Assembly (NCBI RefSeq): GCF_014218355.1
Contig: NZ_AP023368.1
Coordinates: forward strand, 3,104,001 to 3,168,000
Direction: 5' to 3'
DNA length: 64,000 bases
Source of the DNA: Anaerocolumna chitinilytica
Lineage (GTDB): Bacteria > Bacillota > Clostridia > Lachnospirales > Lachnospiraceae
Position 1 is the first letter of the stretch; each line of letters begins with the position of its first letter. Positions 53,310 through 62,348 of this stretch are shown one piece after another. The notes under the pieces are model-generated. The model had not been told where the DNA came from and made no database searches. It worked only from the letters and a program-made list of their open reading frames with translations. Both the position numbers and the translations under genes were made by a program.

Positions 53310-54365
53310 ATGCCCTGGTGTCCTGAATGTAAATCAGAATATGTAGATGGAATCACCACCTGTCCGACCTGTGGTATTCCCTTAGTTGACAGCCTGGAAA
53401 AGACGGAAGCACAAGTAGAATTCTTAGACACAAAGAAAGAAGCTTTTGCAAAGAAATTCGTGGAGTTTCTTGAATACTCCAATATTAAAAATGCTTCTTA
53501 TTCTTTCAAAGAAGAAGACGCGACTTTCGTGGTCCTCATTGACAAAAAGGATCAGAAGCAGGTGAAGAAGCTCTATGATGCATTTTATGCCGTAGAAGCC
53601 GAAAAGACCTTAAAAGCTGCTGCCGTTAAAGGGGCCTTCTCTTCCGATTCAGAAAATTTTAGAAATGAATTATCCAAAGATGACGAAGCCCTGGAAGAAG
53701 TTTATGCAGATGCTGCTTATGAAGATGCTACTTATGAAGGGAATGAATCCTCCTCAGAGACTACTGATGAAGAAACAGAAATCATCGATGAAGCTGATGA
53801 GGACTATGACATGGATGAGGTTACAGAAGAACTCTTTGAAAAAGAAGAAGTTCAGGGAATCTTTGAAAGTGCAAGACCTCCGGTAGTTGAATCCTCCACT
53901 TACGTTAAAAAGGAAGAGCAATATAAAGATTTAAGCTCCTCTGCTTCTTCTTTTATCATTGTTTCAATTGCCGGCCTCGTATTACTTTTACTGAATGCTT
54001 TTGGTGTTATCAGCATCTTCTCCGGAGCACTTTCCTATATTGTAATGGGTGCAGTGCTGATTGCTTTTCTTGTTATCGGAATTACCACCTATCAAAGAAG
54101 CAAACAGGTAGAAAAGGAAATCAGTGATGAGAATTCCATTACAGATGCTATCCAAGAGTATTTAGATGCCAATCTTACGAAAGAAAAGATAGATAGCTTT
54201 GCTGACCCATCTGCTGCAGAAGAAGTGAAATTCCTTCAGCAGATGGAAAAAATGAAAGCTATGGTTGTTGCTAAATTCGGTGAAATGGATGATAAATACT
54301 TAGACCGTCTAATGGAAGAATATTATAACGACCATTTTGAGGAAGAGGAATCAGAAGAACCTTAA
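53310..54365 (+). CDS. Zinc-ribbon membrane protein, unknown function
   Basis: A 351-residue protein. A zinc ribbon at the N-terminus (CPECKSEY and CPTCGIPL, two CxxC pairs) is followed by an alpha/beta segment (about residues 30-95, resembling a DUF2007-like signal-transducing fold, uncertain). A strongly acidic region (about 110-200) precedes two membrane helices (about 212-262) and an acidic tail. ATG 53310 is 8 nt after GGAGG; the ATG at 53304 is too close. It is probably co-transcribed with tyrS and ends at a strong terminator. Function unknown. Confidence 0.78.
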   Translation: MPWCPECKSEYVDGITTCPTCGIPLVDSLEKTEAQVEFLDTKKEAFAKKFVEFLEYSNIKNASYSFKEEDATFVVLIDKKDQKQVKKLYDAFYAVEAEKTLKAAAVKGAFSSDSENFRNELSKDDEALEEVYADAAYEDATYEGNESSSETTDEETEIIDEADEDYDMDEVTEELFEKEEVQGIFESARPPVVESSTYVKKEEQYKDLSSSASSFIIVSIAGLVLLLLNAFGVISIFSGALSYIVMGAVLIAFLVIGITTYQRSKQVEKEISDENSITDAIQEYLDANLTKEKIDSFADPSAAEEVKFLQQMEKMKAMVVAKFGEMDDKYLDRLMEEYYNDHFEEEESEEP

Positions 54366-54376
54366 TAATCAATACA

Positions 54377-54425
54377 AAATAAGACCATAGATTTCAGTAT
54401 GCTGAAACCTATGGTCTTATTTTTA
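54377..54425 (+). terminator. Terminator of tyrS and zinc-ribbon genes
   Basis: AAATAAGACCATAG/CTATGGTCTTATTT stem with inner TTTCAG/CTGAAA pair, ending in a T-run, 12 bp after the stop. Confidence 0.92.
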
Positions 54426-54525
54426 TAGTAAGGTACTATTATTATCTCTGGTATGTAACCTTGGACATTTCGTTTTCGTGTATCTATTAGGAAATCCAAG
54501 CTAATCTTTAGGCTATCCCGATATT

Positions 54526-55734
54526 TTATATAGACTCTTCTCTTTTATTAACTGTACCTGCAACCAAATTACCTCCCAGAACAACTGCTCCCAGTACTAA
54601 AAGGCCAGTTAGAATCAGAATTCCAGGAATTAGACCTTGATTATCACTGGTAAAGCCTACAGTAAGTGCTTGCCAAAAGCTATCAGCAGCTTTAGGACCA
54701 ATCGCAATCTCCTGCCTTGTAATTTCTTTCCCTTGATAAAGAACGACTATGTGATGCGTACCTTCTGCTAAATCTTTTGGGATATCAAACTGTGCTTTAA
54801 AGGAACCATCTTGAGTAGACTCAACAACTCCTAATTGTCTGGGTTCCGATTGTATAACAATCTCCAGATTCTTTAAATCCTTATAAAAGCCTGAACCGGA
54901 TATGATGATAGAACTTCCGGCATGTATTATGCTTCCCGCTGCTTCTGTGATATTCAGCGAACCTTTTGTATTAATAGCTTCTGTTATCTCTTCTGCAGTA
55001 TCAGAACCTTCTGTAGAGCTTTCAGCGGTAACCTGAGGTTGTTCTTCAGTATTTTGGGATACTGATTTCTGATTTCCATCTACTTCCGGTACCGCATTCT
55101 CTGTTTTACTGCTATCTTCTTTTTGAGTGTTGCTTTGAGCCGAATTGTTTATTTTATCAATAGCTGATGCTTCAGAAACACTTTGTGAGGTATTATTAGA
55201 CTTTCCTGATGCCTTTTCCGTAACTTTAGCAGTATTTTTACTGGAGCCAGCAGCTGTTGTACTATTTGACTTCTCACCGGATGTACTTGCTATCTCTGAA
55301 GTACTTGCTTTCCCGGAATCATTTTTTGAGCTTTGGGATTTACTGCTATTATCAGACTTTGTACTGTCCGTGATTTTAGAATTCCCACTGCCGGTTTTTG
55401 TCGATGCACTGCCGGCAGCATTACTGTCTTTTGTATCATTGGCAGCCGTCACAGGGGTTGGAGTAACTGCAGGGGTAGTAGTAACTGCCGGAGTTTTACT
55501 TCCAGCCGGTCCATCCGGTGTATCCCCTTTGGTTTCATCATAACCGGGCCAGGGCACCGGAACTCCTGTGGAATCGTCATATCCGTCCAAATCACAGTCT
55601 TCCAAAGGAGCTGCAATGAACTTATGAAAGCTACCCGGCACTACTAGTACCAAACCCAGTATCAGTAATACAGAAAAAACAGCTTTATATATTCTATTCC
55701 TATACAATCTCCTAACCTTAAAATCATTCACCAT
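54526..55734 (-). CDS. Ser/Thr-rich surface protein with Ig-like domain and C-terminal anchor
   Basis: About 402 residues. An N-terminal helix (about residues 18-38) serves as signal or anchor. DCDLDGYDDSTGVPVPWPGYD near residue 48 (about 21 residues) resembles a calcium-binding dockerin-like loop. A low-complexity Ser/Thr/Lys/Asn stalk spans about 70-260, then a short beta domain (about 265-345, IHAGSSIIISGSGFYKDL) and a C-terminal helix (GILILTGLLVLGAVVLGGNL) with a basic tail. It is probably displayed on the cell surface. No LPXTG motif is seen. ATG 55734 has AAAGGAG 11 nt upstream. Confidence 0.75.
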   Translation of the reverse strand: MVNDFKVRRLYRNRIYKAVFSVLLILGLVLVVPGSFHKFIAAPLEDCDLDGYDDSTGVPVPWPGYDETKGDTPDGPAGSKTPAVTTTPAVTPTPVTAANDTKDSNAAGSASTKTGSGNSKITDSTKSDNSSKSQSSKNDSGKASTSEIASTSGEKSNSTTAAGSSKNTAKVTEKASGKSNNTSQSVSEASAIDKINNSAQSNTQKEDSSKTENAVPEVDGNQKSVSQNTEEQPQVTAESSTEGSDTAEEITEAINTKGSLNITEAAGSIIHAGSSIIISGSGFYKDLKNLEIVIQSEPRQLGVVESTQDGSFKAQFDIPKDLAEGTHHIVVLYQGKEITRQEIAIGPKAADSFWQALTVGFTSDNQGLIPGILILTGLLVLGAVVLGGNLVAGTVNKREESI

Positions 55735-55805
55735 TTGATTTCGTTCTCCTTTCATTCTCCAACGCTAATAAGCCGACATTTTACTTTCATTATTCTGCCA
55801 TTGAC

Positions 55806-57200
55806 TTATAAGCGGCAACCGGCTCCCACTGGTACCTCCTCCAAAGAATCCTGAATAACCTCTGTCTCCACAGAATCATTAATTTCAATATCATTGAAGA
55901 TTTTATCATTCAGACTGTTTTCTTTCCGGCCCACAATTGCAGCTGCTACCATTGCACCGGTGATATTGGTGGCAGTACGTCCGGTATCGGCAATGGCTGA
56001 AATCGGAATACTAAGGACAATAAGCTCCAGGGGCAACCCCATAGCAGTGAGAACACTTGCCGTGGTGATAGTGGCAGTACCTGGTACCCCTGCTGTTCCA
56101 AGCGAAACAAACAAGCTGACAACCGCTAAAAGAATATAATCTTTTATACCATAATGAATTCCCAGACCGTTAATTCCATAGATTGCGATGAGTACCGGCC
56201 ATATTCCGGCACATCCGGGCATTCCAATAGTAGTTCCAAGAGGAGCTGTAAAATTCGCAACTTTAGGTGCTATACCGATTTTATCTACCAGGATTTCAGT
56301 GGATATGGGTAATGTTCCCGCACTGGATTGTGTTGAGAAGCCAACAATCTGTGCGGGTAATATCTTACGGAAGAACCGAAAAGGACTTAACTTTGCGAAT
56401 ACCTTTACTAATACAGCATTAATGACCCACATATCAAAAGCAAAGGCAATAAAGGATACAATGAGCAGCACCAGAAGGGACCATATAATACCTGCCCGGC
56501 TGATACCATTCCCTGTTGCGGTAGCAATCAATGTCAGAACTGCATAAGGAGTAAGGCTAATAATAAAATCTACTGCTTTAAATATTATTTCCTTTACAGC
56601 TTCGATAAACTTCTTAAATATTTCTACCTTCTCATGATTTTCATTGGCGGCCATTATATAAGAAACAGCTATCAATACAGCAAAGAGTATCATAGGAATT
56701 GTATTCTCCTCGGCAATATCACTGATAACATTGCGAGGGAAAAATCCGATAAGAACCTGAGTAAAGGGCACGACCTTACTCTGAAAATTCTGTGCATCAA
56801 TACCCTCCAGTGATAGATAAGAATTTCTTCCCACGCCAAAGGTCAATCCCAATCCCATGGACAATAATATTGCAAGTAATGTAGTCATAAGCAGCCATAA
56901 GATGGAGCGCAGACCTATCCCTTTTAACTGTTTCATAGAACCCAATGAGGTTATACTGCTAAGGATTGATACAATGATTAAAGGACTTACAATCGCATTT
57001 AATGTACTGACATAGATTTTACCAATAGGCATAACCCATGAAGTGTGCCCGGAAAAGATTATTCCAATTACAACACCTGCCGCTAATGCCCCTAAGATAA
57101 TACCAGTAAAACTCACTTCTTTTTTCTGCAATTTATATATAATTATAAAGAATATTAATACTATTACGAAAGCTGCCACTGACAACCAATCTATATTCAT
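55806..57200 (-). CDS. TcyP-like sodium/dicarboxylate-family transporter
   Basis: A 464-residue DAACS-family symporter. About eight helices are predicted, with the re-entrant motifs FSTQSSAGTLPISTEILVD and the second half PLGTTIGMPGCAGIWPVLI, and AIADTGRTATNITGAMV near the C-terminus. The N-terminus and AEENTIPMILFAVLIAVSYI are typical of the TcyP/YdjN L-cystine uptake proteins rather than glutamate carriers. It likely imports cystine or a dicarboxylic amino acid with Na+ or H+. No T-box or other leader was recognised upstream. Confidence 0.88.
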   Translation of the reverse strand: MNIDWLSVAAFVIVLIFFIIIYKLQKKEVSFTGIILGALAAGVVIGIIFSGHTSWVMPIGKIYVSTLNAIVSPLIIVSILSSITSLGSMKQLKGIGLRSILWLLMTTLLAILLSMGLGLTFGVGRNSYLSLEGIDAQNFQSKVVPFTQVLIGFFPRNVISDIAEENTIPMILFAVLIAVSYIMAANENHEKVEIFKKFIEAVKEIIFKAVDFIISLTPYAVLTLIATATGNGISRAGIIWSLLVLLIVSFIAFAFDMWVINAVLVKVFAKLSPFRFFRKILPAQIVGFSTQSSAGTLPISTEILVDKIGIAPKVANFTAPLGTTIGMPGCAGIWPVLIAIYGINGLGIHYGIKDYILLAVVSLFVSLGTAGVPGTATITTASVLTAMGLPLELIVLSIPISAIADTGRTATNITGAMVAAAIVGRKENSLNDKIFNDIEINDSVETEVIQDSLEEVPVGAGCRL

Positions 57201-57266
57201 TCCGATAATTCCTTTCCAAGTCTTTGCAATCTGTCATTATAAGCCATTAACCTGAGACCATATGCA

Positions 57267-57300
57267 AATATCAGGAAACGCAAATGCATTCCCTGATATT
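57267..57300 (-). terminator. Candidate terminator after the secreted thioredoxin-like gene
   Basis: AATATCAGG/CCTGATATT stem with an A/T-rich loop, followed by a short T stretch on the leftward strand, between the secreted protein gene and the transporter gene. Confidence 0.6.
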
Positions 57301-57370
57301 ATTTAACACCTTACATCTCGCCGCCTTTACAGGTTATGTTGTTAATCCATTTACAGCTTCCCGTTTATTT

Positions 57371-57507
57371 CTATCGTTTTACTGTAAAACTCACAGTGAA
57401 AGATGCAGATATCTTATTACTGCCGGTAACCTTTACAATTGCCTTATAAGTTCCTGCCTTCAGTCCGTCAACTGGTTTAACGGTAAAAGAATCACTTCCG
57501 TTTAATG
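57371..57507 (-). other. Out-of-frame C-terminal tail of the secreted protein
   Basis: After the TAA at 57508-57510, a shifted frame stays open for 45 codons to TAG at 57371-57373. It reads ITLNGSDSFTVKPVDGL, then KAGTYKAIVKVTG and ASFTVSFTVKR, which is the natural end of the Ig-like repeat in the preceding gene. One missing base near 57511-57513 explains the break. Confidence 0.85.
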
Positions 57508-59172
57508 TTATGCTTTAATCGTTGTATTTGAAAGCTTAAAATACTTGCTTCCGGAGCCGGTTAAGGTTATTTTCAGCTTTCCGGTAGGACCGCCTGCATT
57601 TGTCACTTTTACAGTGAAAGCTTTATGATTTTTATACCCAACCTTAGCCGCCTTAAAAGTGTACTTTCCGGTTTTAGAAAGGGTCACTCCATACTTATCA
57701 GGTTTTAATACATTATCCAGAGCTGCTACTGCTTCTTGTGCAAAATCCACTTTACGAAGTCCGTCAATGGTGCCTTCTGCTGCTACTGCATTAGGTGCTT
57801 TTAAGACCCAGGCAAGTTCAAGCATATATTCGGTATAGGTTCCATCATTTGCAGTATTTTTATGAAGCCATTGTTTTGTAACCGGTTCGGCTTTATCCTT
57901 GTTATAGCTAATCAGGAATGGTAACTGAAGCCGGATGGCATTCTTGTTGTCTCCATCAGCCCAGGGAGCTGTAGAAGTAAGAGTACCGTTTAAATCACCA
58001 TTCGGATAATAGCTAATACTGTTATTCTGCTTGGAGTTATTTTCTGTTGTAAAGTTTCCAAAATACTTTGCAAGTTCTCCGTATAGATAGCTGATATTAC
58101 CATTACCGTTTTCAGTATTTACACTATTACGGGAATTGAAAGCACTTGAGGATGCTGTTACTTTATTGATATCTGCACCGGTACCGAAAGTTAACTGATT
58201 TCCCAAGGTTGTATCATATACATAAATTTTATCATAACCGTATTCTTTTGCTTTTCTGGCAACACTTCCAATAATGGCCTGTGTGTTATGGCACCAGGAA
58301 GCGCCAAAGAATATAAGATGGTCCCCAGGCGAATTTAACAAGTCAATTAACTCTGCAAAATTCACTTGGTGCAGAGCAAAACCGCTTTTATCTCCATCTG
58401 TGAAGATTTCAGTGGAGGCTGCCCCTGTTCTATTTCCTAAAGGATCTGTAACACCATTATTATAATTGAAATATGTGGCAGAGGCATTAAATACTCTCTT
58501 AAAGAAGTCAAAATCTGTTCTTGTACTGGAAGCTACTACATTACCGGAAGCATTTCCTCCTCTAAAAACCTGTGCAACACCAGCGGTAGCAGCTTTTTCA
58601 TTATAGGTATCCGAATCTTTAAAACTGTAATAAGCATTAATCTTGGCAGTACTCTCACTGTTATAGGAAAACAGCAGCGTATCTGTTGAATTGTAACTCT
58701 TTATCGGTTCTTCTGACGGCAAAAGAGCGGTTATCCTGTTCCAAAGTTCATTTACCGAAGTTCCGTTTGCTGTTTTAAATACTGTATCGCTTTTGGTAAT
58801 GTCAAGCTGATACCCATCAAGATAAGGATCAAAATAATATATCTTAGTTATACCATCCTTTTTAGCCTCTTTATTTATTGTACTAAGTATTGTCTGGCTG
58901 GTTTTTAGTTTGGCGCTGCCAAAAACAATATAATAATTTCCTTTACTGCTTAAAATATCCAGTAAACGTTCTTGTGTAACTGACTCAAACACGTGCCCTG
59001 AAGATATGTTGTCATAGGAATCAGCAATGTAATCCCCGGTAGTACCTCCTGCTGCCTTGCTCCATGTATAGGGTTGATTTGCTTGTGCAGCTGCTGCCGT
59101 ATTAAATACGGTAGTAATTGCAAGTGCCAATGTAATAACTCCTATAGCTGCTTTTTTGAAAAATACTTTCAT
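57508..59172 (-). CDS. Secreted protein with two thioredoxin-like domains, frameshifted end
   Basis: A 554-residue exported protein with a signal peptide (residues 1-29, ends TAAAAQA). Two related thioredoxin-like segments are visible: YYIVFGSAKLKTSQTIL near residue 76, lacking Cys, and HLIFFGASWCHNTQAII near residue 285, with one Cys. Each is followed by a similar IYYFDPYLDG/IYVYDTTLGN strand. A third region (about 400-470) is followed by an Ig-like repeat (LSKTGKYTFKAAKVGYKN). The start has GGGAGGACATTT. The frame stops early; a continuation in another frame runs to 57371. Role unknown, perhaps surface redox or binding. Confidence 0.8.
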   Translation of the reverse strand: MKVFFKKAAIGVITLALAITTVFNTAAAAQANQPYTWSKAAGGTTGDYIADSYDNISSGHVFESVTQERLLDILSSKGNYYIVFGSAKLKTSQTILSTINKEAKKDGITKIYYFDPYLDGYQLDITKSDTVFKTANGTSVNELWNRITALLPSEEPIKSYNSTDTLLFSYNSESTAKINAYYSFKDSDTYNEKAATAGVAQVFRGGNASGNVVASSTRTDFDFFKRVFNASATYFNYNNGVTDPLGNRTGAASTEIFTDGDKSGFALHQVNFAELIDLLNSPGDHLIFFGASWCHNTQAIIGSVARKAKEYGYDKIYVYDTTLGNQLTFGTGADINKVTASSSAFNSRNSVNTENGNGNISYLYGELAKYFGNFTTENNSKQNNSISYYPNGDLNGTLTSTAPWADGDNKNAIRLQLPFLISYNKDKAEPVTKQWLHKNTANDGTYTEYMLELAWVLKAPNAVAAEGTIDGLRKVDFAQEAVAALDNVLKPDKYGVTLSKTGKYTFKAAKVGYKNHKAFTVKVTNAGGPTGKLKITLTGSGSKYFKLSNTTIKA

Positions 59173-59915
59173 AAATGTCCTCCCTTAATATGATTTCTTT
59201 TGAATCTGATATTCTGCTGCATTTTTCTGGATTCATCAGGTGCCTTTACATCATATTTTCATAAAAAGAAAATGCCGATGTATTTAATTCATACTATTCT
59301 TATATGAATTATATGTTTTATTATGGTTTGAATAATATCATATCATTTCTTAAAAGTCAACAGATATATTACATTATTTTGGAATATTAAATAACATATG
59401 GAAACAGTTAAGCCGAAAAAGCTCTATAGCTTTCCATTCACACTATATTAATTTACTCTATATCTAAATCCATTTTGATTTTTGGCAGCACAATTGCATA
59501 GTACATTCATTAATATCCCAAAATACTTTATATCAGTAACGCGTGTATTCCTACAAATCACGAGAAGTACAACTACTATGAAAAGAAGATAACGACAGAT
59601 GAAACCGAACTGACGGTTTTAATAATGGGTATATTTACAGCAAACCGTAATAACATGGCGCGGAAATCACGGCAAAACTGTAAAAAATGTTCTTGCCTAA
59701 CGTAACTGGATAATAAAATTTTGAAGCAAGAGGGGCTGGTATCACAAACTATTGCAATCCTACAGAATAATAATGTTAAATTTAATGTAAATATTGACAA
59801 TCGGTAGTTATTTATGCATAATATTATTTAAATATCAATACTTTTTTAGTATTTCATTTAAACTTATAATTACTTGCGATAAACATATTAATATATTTTT
59901 GTTTTATAAGGAGCG
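59173..59915. other. AT-rich intergenic region
   Basis: About 740 bp without a convincing gene. A frame on the rightward strand around 59543-59700 is open without a start codon and could be a relic, but matches nothing I know. No repeat or RNA structure stands out. Confidence 0.5.
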
Positions 59916-59921
59916 ATGCTG

Positions 59922-60389
59922 GTGAACAAAAAAAAATACGGATTAATTATATTTATAGTTTTTTTTATGATATTATTATTTTTTTCAAGTAGTGATCACA
60001 ACTTAAATAATAAAATTAGTCGTGAAAAAGAACATAATATCAATACAAAATATACTTACAATAATGAGGAAAATACGATATTAAATGATTTAGTATATCA
60101 TCAATATGAATCAGGTATTGTAGTGGACACTAATTCGATATTGACAATTGAGAGTGAAGATCTTTATGAATATGGGATTGAATATAACTTTTATTTACTA
60201 GATCATAAAAACAAAGAACTAGTTAAACTAAATTATAACGATAATAATAATATAAGTTATGAGGTCTTAGAAAATGGTGCCTATTCAATTTATGCTTATA
60301 ATAAAGATAAGAATGAATTAATAGATTTATCATCAAAAATTAAAGTCGGTACAAATTATAGCACATCAAATAATTATAAAATAAAATAG
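59922..60389 (+). CDS. Small exported protein, unknown function
   Basis: A 155-residue protein. GTG 59922 is preferred because AAGGAG lies 8 nt upstream; the ATG at 59916 overlaps the site. An N-terminal hydrophobic segment (about residues 6-22, GLIIFIVFFMILLFF) is a signal peptide or anchor. The rest is very rich in Asn, Lys, Tyr and Ile, with no recognised domain; residues 80-140 may form a beta fold. Composition is more AT-rich than the neighbours, suggesting transfer. The IS3-type element is inserted 17 bp after its stop codon. Confidence 0.65.
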   Translation: MNKKKYGLIIFIVFFMILLFFSSSDHNLNNKISREKEHNINTKYTYNNEENTILNDLVYHQYESGIVVDTNSILTIESEDLYEYGIEYNFYLLDHKNKELVKLNYNDNNNISYEVLENGAYSIYAYNKDKNELIDLSSKIKVGTNYSTSNNYKIK

Positions 60390-60396
60390 TAAGTCT

Positions 60397-61432
60397 TTAA
60401 TAAATTTGGACTAGTATCAATGAATTGCTTCCCGTCAAGTAGACAATTGAAAAAATAAAAATCTTTTTCTGCCAGTAGGTATCGCCTACTGGCAGTTTTA
60501 TGCAACTTAGCAAATATAATTCATGCTTTTCCATTGGAGTTAGCACACCAAGCTTTCTCTGCAAGCGTTTATTATTATAGTAATCTATGTAATCCTCAAT
60601 CATTTTCAAGAGGGTTTCTCTATCTTTATAACGTTTTCCGTAGTATCTTTCTCTTTTTATAATTCCCCAAAAACCTTCCATTGGACCATTATCAATACAT
60701 TTAGCAACCCTGGACATACTTTGAATCATCCCTGCATCTCCTAGTTTTCCATGGAATACCCTGTTTGTATATTGGAATCCTCTATCACTATGAAATAACG
60801 GATATGCATTTGGATTAGATTTTACGGCCTGATCCATAGTATTAAAAACCAGGGCGTTATTGTTTGAGTCTCCAATGACAAAAGATACAACTCTCCGGTC
60901 AAACAAATCCAAAATAGCACTAAGATATATTTTATGTACTTCTATCCCTATGTAATACTTGAATTCTGTTACATCAGTAAGCCATTTTTCATTCGGTGCA
61001 TCTGCCGTAAATTCTCTGTTTAAAACATTTTCAGCTATGTTGAGGATTAGTAGCTTGTCTTGTACATCCGTGGTTGGAGTATTTTATCGTTGATTTTATG
61101 TCCTTTTTACGACATATACGAAGCACACGCTTATCATTTACATTTATATCATGATAGCGTTCTAAATCATCTCTGATTCTTCGATACCCTTTATCAGGGC
61201 TTTCGTCATGGATGTTTTCTATCACTTGTGCAATTTTATGATTTTCTATTTCTTTTTCTGGCATTTTCCTATTCAGCCATTTATAGTAAGCGGCTCTGGA
61301 AATCTGCCCTAGTTTACAAAGTTCTGCTATTGGATAGTTATGCTCTTCATTTTCTTCTTTAATGGCCTGGTATATGTATTCGTGACGAACCAGGCTTAGC
61401 CCTGCCTCCTTTCTATCTCTGCGATTTTTTTT
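60397..61432 (-). pseudogene. IS3-family transposase OrfB, frameshifted
   Basis: Integrase-core transposase, read by -1 frameshift from OrfA at the A8 run (61425-61432). The first part continues SRAAYYKW, YRRIRDDLERYHDINV and RVLRICRKK. Near 61038 a 2-bp loss shifts the frame: the first piece stops at 61031, while ENVLNREFTADAPNEKWLTD continues in another frame to 60397. DDE residues are present in WLTDVTEF, FHSDRGFQY and GPMEGFW, but in two frames. The last stop lies outside the element. Inactive unless rescued by frameshifting. Confidence 0.85.
60469..60495 (-). terminator. Terminator inside the IS3-type element
   Basis: CTGCCAGTAGG/CCTACTGGCAG perfect 11-bp stem, followed on the leftward strand by an A/T stretch with T5 and T6 runs. 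Confidence 0.8.
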
Positions 61433-62067
61433 AAGAAAGATACCTCCATTTCTGCATGTTGCTTTTCGGCTTGTAAAATCTTATTTTCCGCACGCAGCCT
61501 TTCTAATTCACTCATTTCTTCTTCTGATATTCGATGGCCGCGATTGTCTTGCAAACCATCGACTCCGTGTTTTTCGTATTTAACAGTATAATTTCTCGCT
61601 TGCTGATAGGAAACCTGATATTTCTCTGCTGTCTCAGAATAATTATGTTCGTGTGCAATACAATACTGTACAATATCAACTCTTTCATCAAATGTGGTTT
61701 TTCTGCCTTTAGTCATGATAGGGGCTCATCCTGTTCCAGAAGCTTTCAACTTCTCATGACTATTATACTTCAAAATCCACTTTTGTAACTGGGTAGTTGA
61801 CTTTATTCCATATGTTTTACAAATATCATACTGAGAGTTTTTGCCTGCAAGATAGTCTTCCACGGCTTGTGCCTTTAATTCTTTAGAATAATGTTTGTTT
61901 CCTCTTCGCACAAAAGCATCGCTACCTAATGATTCGTAGTTTTTTATCCACATATGAATGGATTCTGGGACTAATCCTGTAATTCTAGCTATTTGTCCTT
62001 GAGACATACTTCCAACTAAATATTGTTGGCAATAATAAACTTTATCTTCCGGTGTAATTTTAGACAT
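61396..62067 (-). pseudogene. IS3-family OrfA, split by an in-frame stop
   Basis: Two helix-turn-helix modules of an IS150-type OrfA. The first piece (61726-62067, SKITPEDKVYYCQQYLVG, SMSQGQIARITGLV) ends at TGA 61726-61728. The same frame continues directly with APIMTKGRKTTFDERVDIVQ to 61396, containing the second HTH and a leucine-rich coiled coil. The TGA stands where relatives have Gly (GGA), so a single nonsense change is likely. Confidence 0.85.
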
Positions 62068-62267
62068 ATAAAGTGCTCCCTCCTAAGTAAAACAAGTTTT
62101 ATTATTTTACTTGTCTACCTAGAAGGGAGCATATCACAATGTTGACACTAGTCCAAATTTTATTTTTAAATTGAATGAAAGTTATATAACTAGAAGCAGA
62201 ATAAATTTTTATATAGTGCTCCATTAGATACTCGAAATATTTAATAATAATAGCTTAATATACTGTA

Positions 62268-62297
62268 AAAGAGTGGAATCAAAGAATTCCACTCTTT
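62268..62297. terminator. Hairpin between IS element and secreted protein gene
   Basis: AAAGAGTGGAAT/ATTCCACTCTTT perfect 12-bp stem with a 6-nt loop. It lies 52 bp after the stop of the leftward gene at 62349, so it is probably that gene's terminator. Confidence 0.8.
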
Positions 62298-62348
62298 ACT
62301 AAGTATATGATATCTAAAATTAAAAATAAATAAGTACTAGTTTAGGAT

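Larger units (their letters stand above)
60407..62155 (-). mobile_element. IS3-family insertion sequence (IS150-like), degenerate
   Basis: 1749 bp. The ends begin TGGACTAGT and finish ACTAGTCCA, with further imperfect inversion inside, including AGTAGACA/TGTCTACCT. The TG...CA ends are the IS3 pattern. AATT at 60403-60406 and 62156-62159 is a 4-bp target duplication. It contains two OrfA pieces, a -1 slippery A8 and a broken OrfB. Confidence 0.9.

Noticed and set aside
55145..55543. Rightward open frame of 132 codons opposite the Ser/Thr-rich surface protein
   Set aside because: It is the complement of a low-complexity coding region, hydrophobic by composition, with no ribosome site.
59576..59800. 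Leftward frame of 74 codons in the AT-rich gap
   Set aside because: No ribosome site, no recognisable domain, unusual composition.
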